Shown here: piece by piece, positions 1-11,128 of the stretch
How the letters are laid out: each line of letters starts with the position of its first letter
How positions within the stretch are numbered: position 1 is the first letter of the stretch
Assembly (NCBI RefSeq): GCF_030272615.1
Contig: NC_081407.1
Location: 373,388,998-373,452,997 of the forward strand
Length of the DNA: 64,000 nt
Direction of reading: 5' to 3'
Source of the DNA: Cryptomeria japonica
Lineage: Eukaryota > Streptophyta > Pinopsida > Cupressales > Cupressaceae
The notes under the pieces: model-generated
The model's input: only the letters and a program-made list of their open reading frames with translations
Told to the model about the DNA's origin: nothing
Databases searched by the model: none
Translations under genes and position numbers: made by a program

Positions 1-3000
1 TTTATGCTAGAACTATCCCAGAACACACAAGGAACATATTTTCCCTAGTAATGTTGCAAGAACATTCCACAAACACAACATACAAAAATAATGGCTATGT
101 CCCATCATTGCTTCTCTAATCATTTGTAGATATCCTCAAGTAGCATAGGAACATGACATAAGATAAATCAAGCAAAGTAAAAGACACGCTAACTAAAAAA
201 ATCACCATCCATTTAGATCTTCTTGCCAAAAGATAGGTACTTCAAATAAGATGATGTTGGATAAAAGGGCTACTATAGGAAAGATATATTTGTTAAGGCA
301 TGATATATTGATCAGGATGGTTAAAGTTGTTTTAAGCAATTGATTGATTAGGCAATAGGCTATCTTAGTAGTTGTCTTTTGTTTGTGATTTGTTTAAAGC
401 TCGGTGTTTCTATGTAATACTTAGTTTGTTCTTGTTTAAATGTCAAAGTCTAGGCAAATGATAATTTATTATGGATGAGATAGTATATGGCTGGATATGT
501 TATGATGTTTGATTATATGGTGAGAGGAAAAGGCATTTGATTTTTTTGATATTTGACTCTTTTTATTTTATTTTTATGATATTTGACTCTTTTTATTTTA
601 TTTTTATGATATTTGATATTTTTGGATTATTGGAATATTTGTTTTTTTTTTTAAATTTCAATTATTTTTTGAATATATATATATATTTTTAAGATATTTG
701 ATTTTTAAAAAAAATTTACTATTTAATTTTTTTGGATTTTTTTTTATATTTCTTTTTTGAATTTTTGGAATATGTGATAATGGAAGACATCTAAATCACT
801 AATTGAGGTGAAAGACATATATCAAGATTTGTTCCCAAGAAATATGTATTCACTTTCCCTTAGTGTCTAGCAAGGCATCCAAAACATTATGAATGGATGA
901 ATATACTAGTGTAATGGAAATTGATAGGTGAAGGATGGATGTAGCTTATTATGGTATCAAAGTAGATTTGATATTCTAAGGAATATCTCACAATGGGATA
1001 ACATATTTTATCCAAGCTAAAGGTATGGATAGATGCCTATGTAGGTAATGACATGGTGCATTGAATGGTATGTGGTCCAAAGGAATGGGCATGTCAAGAG
1101 TTTTCCAAAACTTATTTTAAAGATATGCCCCTAGTTTTGATCAAGATCAAGGGATGGATTTGGAGAGGATGGAGATAAGTTATGGATAAGATAAGGGATG
1201 TAGTGTGAAGGGTGTGGATAAGGTGAAGTAGATAAATGATGATTATGAAGATATTTAGCCTTGTCAAGATCATAGGTGGAAAAGGAGAGATAGATGCAGA
1301 TAGGGTGATGGATAAAGGATAAGGGGTACCTGATGGAGGATGTGGTATGTAGGATGAAATGGATGAAACTTTCCCCCAAGTGTAGAGTGCAAGAGGATAT
1401 TGGATTGCACATAATGCCTATATTCTAGGTTTTCATCATGGTGCTTTTCCAAGAAACCACAAAAAATGGTTTTCACCATTGGATATATTATTTCTCTTTT
1501 GTTTTTCATTTTTTGTATACCAAAAATGACATTTGTTTATTAAGTTTTCATCATGTTAATGTTTTTGAAAGATAACAGATGCATCGTATGAGATGGAGAA
1601 AGGAATCAATCATATAGTGTTAAACACACCAAAATAGTGAGAAGGCGGGTTGAATTAGTATTTGAGTAAAACCTGAACCCTTCAGAATCTATATCAAATC
1701 AAACCCTTAATCAAAACATATTAGCAATAACGAAATAGAACATTCATCACATTTGCATAAGAAGACACTAGATTTACATGGAAAACCTAACAATGGAAAA
1801 ACCACTTTGAGTAAGCTACTTGGAGCTCTATCCAAATCTAGCCTCACAAATAAAAAAATATGACATTAGCTTTTATGGGCTACAACCCAAAGGAAGTTGT
1901 AACTCCCTAAAACATAGTTTTATGGCTACAACCAAAGGAAGTTTACTACTCCCTATGAATCACAACACTTATAGAAGAAGGCTATGACCTCATAATAGCA
2001 TGCATTTTTTTATTAACTTCCTCTGTAACACTTCTACTAGACAATGCCAACTGCTTTTGACTCACAACCTCTGAAACACTTCTTTACTCATATGATACCT
2101 TTGACTCACTACCTCTAGTTCATTTTAGATATTTGCTAACATTTCCTCATCGCCACCACATTTTCAATGATTTGGTCTTTCATTTATATCCTCTACAAGC
2201 ATCAACAAGCTTTCTCCTAGTCAAACAAGATGAAACATGTAGACATGAAACATGCATCAACAAAAGGCAAGCCGAAAATCTTCCATAGAGAAAGGAAAAT
2301 AGTTGTAGTCCAAACAAGGAGTAAACAAGACTAAAATCAACTTAGCACTCATATCCATGTAGGCATATACATCAAGGTATTGGCGGAGAAGTTCCAAGTT
2401 GGCCCAACAAGCATCTGTCAATCTATACATTTTCTCTAGATCACAAGAAGTACTAGAGAGAACAAGAACCAATATGTGAAGCATAGATAATCATTATATA
2501 AAATTAAAAAAATTTCCCAAACACCTTCTTTTACATTATCACACAAAATTGAGTTGGTGCTTGAGCAAACAAATACTTAGCCCAACAACCTATGCGAACT
2601 AGAAAACATAGTATTGTGATAAATCATTGAAATCCATGATACTTGCGGTACACTTGAACACCTAAAACTTATGATGAGGTAGTATATAGACAATGTGAAC
2701 AAGTCATCCAAACTGCAAGAATAATTATTGAAGTGTAGAGAAGTGCAAAGCATTCTTTTCATACATCTTGTCAGGAAACAATACCAACTTCACTTTGGAA
2801 CCCCCTGAAAGTCACGTCTTAGCTTTTGTGACCTAAGGTCAGAAACACACATACTTCACAACTTATTTTGTCTTACATCCAAAATACAAAGCCATGTATG
2901 TAATAGTAGAGAAATGCAATTGATTATTCAATACCTATGTGACATCTTTCCTACCTTGGCCATAACCAAACATCTTCAAACTACTTGCAAATATGGACTT

Positions 3001-3587
3001 CAAAAGATAAGGTGCAGAGAGAGTGTAGAAAAATAATCAAGTGGTACTACTTCGTAATCTTCTAATTTCTAGTCATCCATCATAAATACTATTCTAAATT
3101 GGTTCATTGTCATACTATTAACATCAATGACAATATATGCAACATCTAGTTCCTTAGATGGTATCCTTGGAAGACGTGGTACAATGGACTATGTGGCTAT
3201 TAGAAGTATCATCATAGGAATTGGTAGGATGATGATAAATAGAGATGAGATGGAAGATAAGATGAAAGGTAAGAATTTATGCAAAGGACTAGATGAGAGG
3301 GATGGAAGGATGGAAAATAGGTGTTGGATAATGTATGGGCGTTGGAATATTTATGTACGAGTGGATCGAAATTTTGGCAAGATCTACGTTAATACACACC
3401 TTTAGTTTTTGAGATTTAGATGGATGTGATGATGTGAATTTTGGGACATACGGACCTAAAATGTATGAAATGGTTGATAAAGGATTCAAGATGGTGGATT
3501 TTGGGACACAGGGAGCCGAACTAGTTTTAAATGTGGGAGATTTTTAGATGGAGTGAAGCTAGCTTTCGGGATAGAAAGTTTGAATGG
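1..3587. other. Decayed AT-rich repeat-derived sequence, no gene seen
   Basis: No open frame here looks like a protein family; all are short. The DNA is AT-rich with homopurine stretches near 1140-1340 and 3200-3330 (GGATGG/AAGATAAG type). A local two-and-a-half-copy tandem repeat lies at 548-617. The stretch 1620-2000, with two similar blocks around 1880 and 1930 about 'ctacaac.. aaaggaag', looks like old LTR-derived sequence, but I cannot place its ends. Confidence 0.5.
548..617. repeat. 30-bp tandem repeat, about 2.3 copies
   Basis: A 30-bp AT-rich unit beginning GATATTTGACTC starts at 548 and again at 578, followed by a partial copy at 608. The two full copies are identical. This is simple local expansion with no sign of function. 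Confidence 0.8.
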
Positions 3588-3650
3588 TGTCGAGGATTAT
3601 AATTCCAATTAAGATTCAGTGATGGTCTAATATATTTTCTAACTTAGGGA
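3588..3650 (+). repeat. LTR-like repeat copy A, first segment
   Basis: Starts TGTCGAGG and matches the start of copy B at 36830 (the following ATTCCAATTAAGAT is the same in both). The copy is cut at 3650 by the copia-like element and resumes at 6265 after the target-site duplication AGGGA. Type of parent element unknown; the TG start and length of about 1.35 kb over all segments suggest an LTR. Confidence 0.6.
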
Positions 3651-4029
3651 TGTTAGAGTATTCGGGTATTTACTTGAATAATTAAACAATATTTGTTTAA
3701 TTATTTAAGCTCCCTTTATCTCTTTTACACTTAAGCTAACTTTAGGTGCATAATAATTAATTCTTTTATTAATTATTATGTGCAAACCTAGGTTTTCCCT
3801 TTTAGGGTTTCTTGACCTATTAAAGGTTTTAAGTTCATTATTTTCTTTGTAAGAAGAAGGATTATGTCATTACACATTTTGGTGAATATTGAGCTCTCCT
3901 CTTTTGAGCATTTTTTTTTGTGTTTTGTTATTCAGATTGTTTTGCTTCATTGCTTCTCCTTGTAACATATTGTTTTAGCTTGCAGAAGATCTTTAGGCTC
4001 CTGTGGTGTTGTGTTTCTCAACTCCAGCA
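3651..4029 (+). repeat. Left LTR of copia-like element
   Basis: Begins TGTTAGAGTATTCGGG and ends CTCCAGCA just before the primer-binding site. The right LTR ends CTCCAACA. It contains an AT-rich inverted stretch near 3753-3780 (TAATAATTAA / TTAATTATTA). Confidence 0.9.
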
Positions 4030-4041
4030 TGGTATCAGAGC
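4030..4041 (+). promoter_or_regulatory. Primer-binding site, tRNA-iMet type
   Basis: TGGTATCAGAGC is the complement of the 3' end of plant initiator tRNA-Met and abuts the left LTR with no gap. It identifies the element as copia-like and fixes its strand. Confidence 0.92.
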
Positions 4042-4329
4042 TTTAGATCTGCAACTATCTGTTCTTATTTTGAGAATTTTTGCATTGGAAGTAGATCTGG
4101 GGTTTCAGAAAGTTTTTTTATGTACTTAGGGATTGGCCTTTTTCTGAGCATTTTGGGCCTAAACGGACCTCACCATCATGCTCAAAAGGCCTGAAAACCC
4201 CTATGGTCATATAAAATTTGACCTTTTTTGGTTCCTGAGCCTCTAGGAGTATTTTATCTCCAGATCTAGGTCCTACGACCCTGGCACGTAGTTCGAGAAA
4301 AACAATTGGGGCACAGGATTTCGTACCCT

Positions 4330-4720
4330 ATCGTCGGTCTGATAGTCCGGCCCCCACCGGCCCTATCAGACCGGGCCCGTCGCCGCCTTCCTCCAGCCCC
4401 CGCCGACAGCTCCCTGCGGCCCCCGCCGCTCACCTCGTCCGGCCGCAGTGCCGCCTTCTGCACCACCGCCGCTGCAACCCCGGCCACCGCTGCTCCCTGG
4501 CCCTGCCGCCCATGCTCAGCCCTCGACCCACTGCCCGCCGCTCGTGCTTAGCCGCCGCTTTGCCCTGCGGCCACCTCCGCTCGCTAAGCTGCCCTTGCAC
4601 CGCCCGACGACCGCTCCACCATCGGGGCGCCACCAGCCCGCCACCAGTGCGCCGCTCACTGGCCACCTCCGCCCAAACAGCCACCCGACTACCCCTTCCT
4701 CTTGTTTTGAAGGGGGGTTT
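4330..4720. other. GC-rich island with 11-bp hairpin inside copia-like element
   Basis: The base composition changes abruptly to C-rich (CCGCC, CCACC blocks). At its start CGGTCTGATAG (4335-4345) and CTATCAGACCG (4363-4373) form a perfect 11-bp stem around a 17-nt C-rich loop. Several overlapping frames stay open on both strands and give only Pro/Ala/Arg-rich low-complexity peptides, so I do not call a gene. It may be captured genomic sequence or a structured leader. Confidence 0.6.
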
Positions 4721-5886
4721 GGTTTTTGGTCATATCTTGGGAATACAGAGTCATTTTTTCAAAAATGAATAGGCGTCGGAAAGCTGGTTTCGAGTCGGAC
4801 CTTGTCATGTTGGTAATTGTTTCCAATTTTTCTGTTTGACTATGTTTTTTTCCAGTCAAAGTGGGGTCTCTTTTTTGCACTCCGGGAGCCGTAGAATGAG
4901 TATCCGACCTCTATTTTTCAAAAAGTTTATATTTTTAGAAAGTGTATGTTGTGTAATTTCCAGCCATATGAGTTTTATTTCCAGATTCTTCTCTATGCAT
5001 ATTTTATTCAGTTTTTTGCTTTTCAGCACTTTGGTGGATATCTTGGTTGTTTTAGGTCCTGGGATCTCTTCTTTGAGTAGGATGTCTCTATTTTGGTTCT
5101 TGTTTCTATTTCCAGTCTTCTTATCATTGTAGCTTGTATTTATGCAAACGCACTGAGATAAAGTGCCATCATGCATTGTTTACTTGGGATCCTGCACATC
5201 TTGTGCCTTGTTGTACATGCACTACTTATAAAGTGCCATGAGGGGGTTGATGTTTGCCTTGTTTGCCATCTGGCTTTGTCCAGTGAGTATTCCTTCCATG
5301 GCATTTGCCTCATGTTGTGTGTCAAGTGAGTGTTCCTTCCACGACACTGTGTACTGTCTCAGCACCTTTGATGTTCTTGGTTCTTCGTCATGCAGTTCTT
5401 GTTGGTTGTTCTTTTCAGTGTACCTATCCCTCTCCCTCTTCAGCATTATGGGGAGGTTTGTCCTGTTGGTTCTAATGCTTTTGTGGTTCTATTGATCAGC
5501 TCTTTAGGCTTTGGTTTCACATGCCATCTGTATCTTTGAGTTCAGCCGTTTGCCTTGTTTGCCATTTGACTCGAGTAGTGTCATTTGAGGGCACTCATAA
5601 AGATTACAATCTTCTCTACCTAGTCATGTTCTATTTCAGTGGAGGTTCTTCAGATCAGCAGTTATTCTTCGACAGAGTTTGTAGGTTCTTCATGCTTCAG
5701 TGATGTTATTTTCCATCTCTTTTTGGAGTAGAGTTTTTTCCCACGTGGTTTTCTCTATTTCTCCAGTTCATAGAGAATTCATTGTATTTGGGTACCTGAT
5801 CAGGCCTTGTTGCCGAGACCCATCTTTCCTACTTTCAGTAGTTGTTCTAGGTTTTAGCTTCTCCCCAAGTCTAGCTTAAGGGGGGG

Positions 5887-6264
5887 GGTTAGAGTATTTG
5901 GGTATTTACTTGATTAATTAAACAATATTTGCTTAATTATTTAAGTTCCCTTTTATCTCTTTTACACTTAAGCTAACTTTAGGTGCATAATAATTAATTC
6001 TTTTATTAATTATTATGTGCAAACCTAGGTTTTCCCTTTTAGGGTTTCTTGGCCTATTAAAGGTTAAGTTCATTCTTTTCTTTGTAAGAAGAAGGATTAT
6101 GTCATTACATATTTTGGTGAATATTGAGCTCTCCTCTTTTGAGCATATTTTACTGTGTTTTGTTATTCAGATTGTTTTGCTTCATTGCTTCTCCTTGTGA
6201 CAGATTGTTTGAGCTTGCAGAAGATCTTTAGGCTCCTGTGGTGTTGTGTTTCTCAACTCCAACA
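5887..6264 (+). repeat. Right LTR of copia-like element
   Basis: It aligns end to end with 3651-4029. Its first base is G where T is expected (GGTTAGAG instead of TGTTAGAG), next to a run of G from the polypurine tract. Either a point change or expansion of the G run removed the canonical TG terminus after insertion. Confidence 0.88.
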
Positions 6265-7149
6265 AGGGATAGTTACCCAATATGAGCAACCCTTCATGGA
6301 CTAGAAACTACATTTAATTGTCAACCTAAGGATGTGTACTTGAAATGGATCAACATTGTTTGTGCACTATGATATTCTCTAAGTTATATTATCAATGTGT
6401 ATAGGAAATCAACTAAAATTAATAAACAAAACTGGAAACATAACAATGCTGAAAATAAATCTAACTGTACAACAGTGACAATAGGAAATTGTGTAATAAC
6501 ACATCAGTTTGACGTGGGTTTTGCTTCTACAACTATCAAAGGTGCAAAATATCTTAAGTGAACTTTGCTTAGATAATTTACACTTTTGGAAAAGTTATCA
6601 AAACTCATACAAGTAAATTTATTCCTTCAAAATATAATCTATTGCTTCTATTAAAATTATTGTTGCTATAGATCTTTTTTTACAGAATTGTGACTCTCTA
6701 ATCCTAGTTACCATCTACTACCCTTTTATTTATTAAAAATTCAAATATATAAATAATTGAATCTCTAAAAAACATTTAATATGTGTCACATAGTCCCTTT
6801 AAATAAGGAAGAGACTTATTCTTCTAAGTGACAACAAAATAGTGACTAAGAAGTAAAGACCTATTACAACTTGTCTTCTGATTGATTGGAAAAAGAGTTT
6901 GTTTGGACTCTTTTATGAAAAAGCTAATTTGTTGGATATTTTTTGATGTTCATAAATAGATTAAAATTTATATCCAACTTATTTTCAATTTAAAACTCTA
7001 ATTGCGATAAATGAAACAGGTTTGACTAAATATGTTGTCTTTCTTGTCACCATGCCAATTTTATCTCAATCAAATTTTGGTGAATGACACTCCTTTATTA
7101 TTGTGAATCAGATCAAACACTTTAATAGGATTTTAGATAAATTTCTTAT
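6265..7149 (+). repeat. LTR-like repeat copy A, middle segment
   Basis: Continues copy A after the AGGGA duplication. It aligns with 36890-37770 of copy B (both contain GTGCACTATGA and the stretch around ACAGGTTTGACTAAAT). It is cut at 7149 by element e1 and resumes at 24854 after the CTTAT duplication. No gene is present. Confidence 0.7.
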
Positions 7150-8529
7150 TGTAGTCACATAAATCTGTCCATTTTAATTAAATGAATATTTTGTATTTAT
7201 TTGATTAAAAATCCACTAGCCATCAATTAATTAAATTAATATTTAATTAATTCATCCCCAAACATTCTTCTATTAATTAAATAAATTATTCAATTTATTT
7301 TAATTAATTCATTAAACCAAATACAAATCAATTAAATAAATAAAATCTATTTATTTAATTAAATCCCCCTATTCCTCTTTTAAATAAATTAAATAAAACA
7401 TTTATTTAAATCATTATCCCCCCCCCCCACTTGCATTTTCCTACAAATGCAACTTGCACACATTTATTGAAATAAATGAATTTTTATTTTAAATAAAATC
7501 CTATTTTCCCTCACCCACCAAATCCACTTGCAAAATCTAATCCCCTTCTAGATTCTTCTAACCCCTTCCTAATTAACTTAATCCATCCCTTAATTATTGT
7601 CACATTCCTAAGCAAAATGGAGTCACTTCTCAAAGACTCCAAAGTCTTTGAAAAGCATTTAATGCTTTGTGTGTTCAACAAATTAACCTCCAAAGTCTTC
7701 CAAGACCACTAATGGCTCTTACATGACCATTTATGGCTCTTACATAACCATTTATGGTTATTTCAATCTTGTCTCCCCAAACATTTATTGTTTGACCATA
7801 TTCATCCATTTCACATTTGCACAAGATTTTATCCATTGGATAAAAGCTTTATTCTTTGAATAAAGAGTTTATTCATTCAACCAACCTTGATTCTAAAATC
7901 CCAGAGTCATGTCAGGCATTTAATGCTTATTCCCCCTCCTCTCAACCTATCTCACATTGACACTTGTCATCTTGGGATTGGGTTGAAAGCCCTCACATGG
8001 ATTTGAAATCATTCAATCCTGACCCTTGTTGAGATTACTCAATCTCAACCATCCATTGCTCCATTTTTCCTATAAATAAAGCTCATTCCTTCATAATCCA
8101 GATCCTGAAAACTTGTAAGCATTTAGATTATAGCCATTTTAGAGAGCATTTTAGCATAAACAATTTAATCTCTTGTCTTTTGGTTAAAACACATCATTTT
8201 AGCATTAAAATAGCTTTTTATTTCACATTTAGAGCTATTCTATAAATCTCAATCCTCCATAAGCATCCATAGTGCAAAAAGCTGCTGAGAGCTACACTAT
8301 TTTGGAACTTGGAGAGGAGAGGAACAAGGGAGAAGAAGCTAGGAGTATGTTAGGAGGTATTTGGAGATGCCTCATCATGTTTGCTTTGATAGTTAAATAT
8401 GCTTGCATGCTTTTAGTCTCTCTCTTGGTATGCCTTTTTAGATTAGTTTTCGATTGACTAACGCTAACTTTTTGTGTGTTTTGTGTTGTTTGATCTTGGA
8501 CTAATCTTGTGCCATTTAGGAGGGCATCA
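7150..8529 (+). repeat. Left LTR of e1
   Basis: Over the first ~1 kb it differs from the right LTR by only one substitution (7890s) and one C in a C-run. From about 8149 to the end it diverges by roughly a fifth with small indels. A 60-codon minus-strand open frame in it (7511-7693) recurs identically in the right LTR and is a by-product of the repeat. Confidence 0.95.
8071..8078 (+). promoter_or_regulatory. Probable TATA box of e1 left LTR
   Basis: TATAAATA is preceded by C/T-rich sequence and placed so that transcription would start near 8100, giving a U3 of about 950 bp. The same octamer is at 24397-24404 in the right LTR. The position is inferred from the motif alone. Confidence 0.6.
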
Positions 8530-8531
8530 TT

Positions 8532-8561
8532 TGGTGAACCCGACGTGAATCGAACACGCAA
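8532..8561 (+). promoter_or_regulatory. Extended primer-binding site, tRNA-Trp
   Basis: Starts TGGTGAACCCGACGTGAA two bases after the LTR. From memory of the family this is the complement of the 3' end of plant nuclear tRNA-Trp. Complementarity seems to run on through the T-loop (TCGAACACGCAA), about 30 nt in all, where 12-18 is usual. e2 has the first 18 nt identical and then diverges. Confidence 0.75.
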
Positions 8562-8617
8562 AAACATAATCATTTTTTTTAACTAACATGTCTGAATGTT
8601 GAAATTGCCACACAGGT

Positions 8618-8902
8618 CGCGCTTCGGCGCTATTGAACGCGTTTTAGCGCTTTTGAAAAATCTATTTTAGCGCTATTAACACTCAAATAGCGCTATTGAC
8701 AACATTGCAGCGCTATTGACGGCATTTCAGCGCTATTGTTCCAGTTTCAGCGCTACTGACACTATTTTAGCGCTTTTGTCTATTCGGGATTCTGGTTTTC
8801 TTTCAGCGCTACTGTTTAAATTAGCGCTTCGGCTCACACAGACTAGCGCTATTGCATAAATCAGCGCTTCTGAAAAAATACAGAATAGCGCTATTGCGAC
8901 AG
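8618..8902 (+). repeat. AGCGCT array in e1 sense leader (14 motif copies)
   Basis: Fourteen GCGCT cores, mostly TAGCGCTATTG or CAGCGCTATTG, occur about every 20-25 bp with unrelated AT-rich spacers. AGCGCT is its own reverse complement, but the trailing ATTG gives each copy a direction. The array begins less than 60 bp after the primer-binding site. A second array of the same motif in opposite orientation lies at 22548-22915. It is noncoding. Confidence 0.9.
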
Positions 8903-9600
8903 AGTGTCGCCCAATTAGACTTGTAACCGAAAAATCAAAAAAAAATTAGGCTTGTGGAAGCCCCCCTTTGAGCACTAATTTTACTAACTTGTTTCTTTTC
9001 TTTGTGCAGGTTAACAACACAACAAAAAAAAATCACAAAATTTTTTTTATTTAGTGCTTAAAAAGAACTTAAAAACACAAAAAAATAGTTTCATTGTTTT
9101 TTTAGTTAGGGATACATTTTGGTTTTGGTGCTTAAAATCAACCAAACAAACTTTATTTCTTGCATCAATTGGGACTTAAAAATCACAATCCACACTTCAA
9201 ATTTTTGGTGCAGTAAAAAGAACAATCCACTTGTCTTCATTTTGGCAAAAACAAATTTTCCTTCATGCAATCGTGTTTTTCATTAAGTTGACCAGGACTT
9301 TCAACTTCTAGATTACAAAACATATTGCTTTGAAGTTAAAAAGAACACCATGGCTGTTGGAGCAACATCTCCAAATAGTTAGATCACATTTGCAAATGCT
9401 GGATTAAAAGGAACAAGTGTTTTACGTGTTTGGCACGCTTGTGCACAAAAAGTCAGTCGAGTGGTCCTACTTCTAACACACACTATCCTCTCCCTTGGCT
9501 CTCGTGGTCCTAGGTGCAAGAGAAAAGTGTTAGTAACGCTCAAAATTTTATCTTTTTAAGAGAGGCCTGCCAAGGGATCGATACTCTTGGGAACGACCTC
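8903..9600 (+). other. e1 leader, A/T-rich part
   Basis: Untranslated leader between the AGCGCT array and the structured domain, with oligo-A and oligo-T runs and no coding frame. A motif resembling a 3' splice site (TTTGTGCAG at 9002-9010) is present, so leader splicing cannot be excluded. Confidence 0.4.
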
Positions 9601-9601
9601 G

Positions 9602-9721
9602 AGCGGTAAATCCTTCGAGCCGCTATAGAAATCAGGTGAGAGCGAAAGCTGTAGCCTTGGGTATAGCTGTTCCTACAGTGTAACTGGCCGAAAGGACAAA
9701 TGGGCCCCACCACCAGTTACA
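9602..9721 (+). ncRNA. Structured domain in e1 leader RNA
   Basis: Several perfect local stems follow one another. AGCGG (9602-9606) pairs with CCGCT (9620-9624). AGC-GAAA-GCT sits at 9641-9650. CTGTAG (9649-9654) pairs with CTACAG (9673-9678). TGTAACTGG (9679-9687) pairs with CCAGTTACA (9713-9721) and encloses a CC-GAAA-GG hairpin. Two GAAA tetraloops and a 9-bp stem in 120 nt are unlikely in the AT-rich leader by chance. Retroelement leaders often carry such folds for RNA dimerisation, packaging or internal initiation; which applies here is unknown. Confidence 0.5.
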
Positions 9722-10274
9722 AGGCTCTTAAGTGAGTCACTGCAGAATGAACTTATGTCCAAAGCCATCGAACATGACTAAACACTTTTAAGTAGTAGCC
9801 CACCTGTTCTATTGATTGAGGATATTTGAGGTATAATTTAGTGCAAGAGCATAGAAGGTTTTGCTCCCAAGATACTCACCATACATATTTCCTTGAGTAG
9901 AAACATAGCTTTTTGAAAAGTCACTTGTGGCTTGATAAAAGTGGTGACTCCCCCATCATAGGGATCATCTATTTGTTATGCTCGTGCAAGACTTAGTATA
10001 TCACATCCTTACCTGCCACGGCGGGATTCATAAGGTATGTAGTACCAAAGTCGAAGAAATATCAAGATGTGGGCTAAATTTATCACAACTGGCCATTTGA
10101 CCATAGGGATAAAGAGTGTTTGAAGTGTGTTCGTTTTACAGACCTAGAGCAAATTGAGCCGACTTCAGGCTTTGGAATTATACCTTAAAATAAATCAAAA
10201 GGAAGGGTCAAAAACAAGTCCAAGGATTGGGTTAATCTAGACCCATACTCATTTGTGCCTTTGAGGCTACAATT

Positions 10275-10799
10275 TTGTGTTTGTGTGCTTGCTTTGTTTT
10301 CTTGTCAAAGAAAAATCAGAAAATCACTTTCAAAAACAAAGTACTCATCCAACATCTGTCAACACAAACAAAAATACCAAAAACAAAGTGCAAACAACAC
10401 AGAGTCACCACTTTTATGACCATTCTTCACATCTTGCGAAAGAAGAAGTGTCATCAGAATATTACCTTGAAAAGAAGACCATTAAGCTCAAAGGCTTTAA
10501 TCAAAAGGAGGAAATTCTTCTATATCAATCGACAAATCTTTGTCTCACATAGAGTCTTTCTACATCGCATGCGTCTATACCTTCAAGGTAAAACAAACGA
10601 ATTTGATTCTGAATCATTAAACCGCAGAGCTTTTATGCAATATAGAGCTCTGAGTTATCACAAAAATCAAGGAGGAAAGATTGATCCCAACTTCTTCCCA
10701 AACATCTGTATCACCTACAACACAGCTCGAGAAGTACCACCAACGCCTGAAAGGGAAGAAACAGAGTTTGTCCCATTTGTGACACAGAGTTTTTATTGA
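10275..10799 (+). CDS. Doubtful 174-codon leader ORF upstream of gag
   Basis: Open for 174 codons in the e1 leader: basic, Lys/Arg/His-rich and without recognisable domain. Some Tat-lineage elements (Ogre type) do have an extra ORF before gag, which is the only argument for it. Codon use and composition look like random A-rich leader sequence and another frame overlaps it. I would not rely on it as a gene. Confidence 0.2.
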   Translation: MCLCACFVFLSKKNQKITFKNKVLIQHLSTQTKIPKTKCKQHRVTTFMTILHILRKKKCHQNITLKRRPLSSKALIKRRKFFYINRQIFVSHRVFLHRMRLYLQGKTNEFDSESLNRRAFMQYRALSYHKNQGGKIDPNFFPNICITYNTAREVPPTPEREETEFVPFVTQSFY

Positions 10800-11128
10800 A
10801 AGTTGACAACAAAACATCCATCATCCCACTCATACACCATCATCAATTCATCCCAAAACTCTCAAAACATTCAGAGGTTCTTGTCCCAAGATCCCTTTTT
10901 AGATATTGCTTGAAATCAAAACACATCACTTTTAGATTGTTTCTACATCTAGGATAAGCTCATCCTAAGAGACACATCTACGCAGGTTAAAACTAGTTCA
11001 TGAGTGAATCCTCTCATTGCTAGGTAGTCAAAATCTGTAACACATCTCAGATTTCTCTACACCTTATCACATCCAAACTTATCAAACAAACAAGCAAGTC
11101 AAAGAAAGGAATTTCGGTTATATCTACC

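Larger units (their letters stand above)
3651..6264 (+). mobile_element. Non-autonomous copia-like LTR retrotransposon
   Basis: It has two 378-379 bp LTRs (3651-4029 and 5887-6264). The site TGGTATCAGAGC, the initiator-Met tRNA primer site typical of Ty1/copia, follows the left LTR directly. A polypurine run (AAGGGGGGG) precedes the right LTR. A perfect AGGGA target-site duplication flanks it (3646-3650 and 6265-6269). The 1.86 kb interior has no protease, integrase or RT. It holds a GC-rich island with a hairpin and then AT-rich sequence, so it must have moved using enzymes from another element. The LTRs differ at roughly 15-20 places, so it is not a recent insertion. It interrupts LTR-like copy A. 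Confidence 0.9.

Noticed and set aside
4266-4772. Overlapping Pro/Ala/Arg-rich open frames on both strands in the copia-like element
   Set aside because: High GC removes stop codons; frames overlap on both strands and match no family. Composition, not coding, explains them.
7511-7693. 60-codon minus-strand frame in the e1 LTR, repeated at 23837-24019
   Set aside because: Identical only because the LTRs are identical; no domain and an unsuitable position in U3.
8618-8902. CRISPR-like array
   Set aside because: Repeats are 8-11 bp with variable, unrelated spacing in a plant retrotransposon leader; no Cas genes.
9602-9721. Hammerhead or twister ribozyme in the e1 leader
   Set aside because: GAAA loops are present, but I could not find a CUGANGA core or a consistent twister fold.
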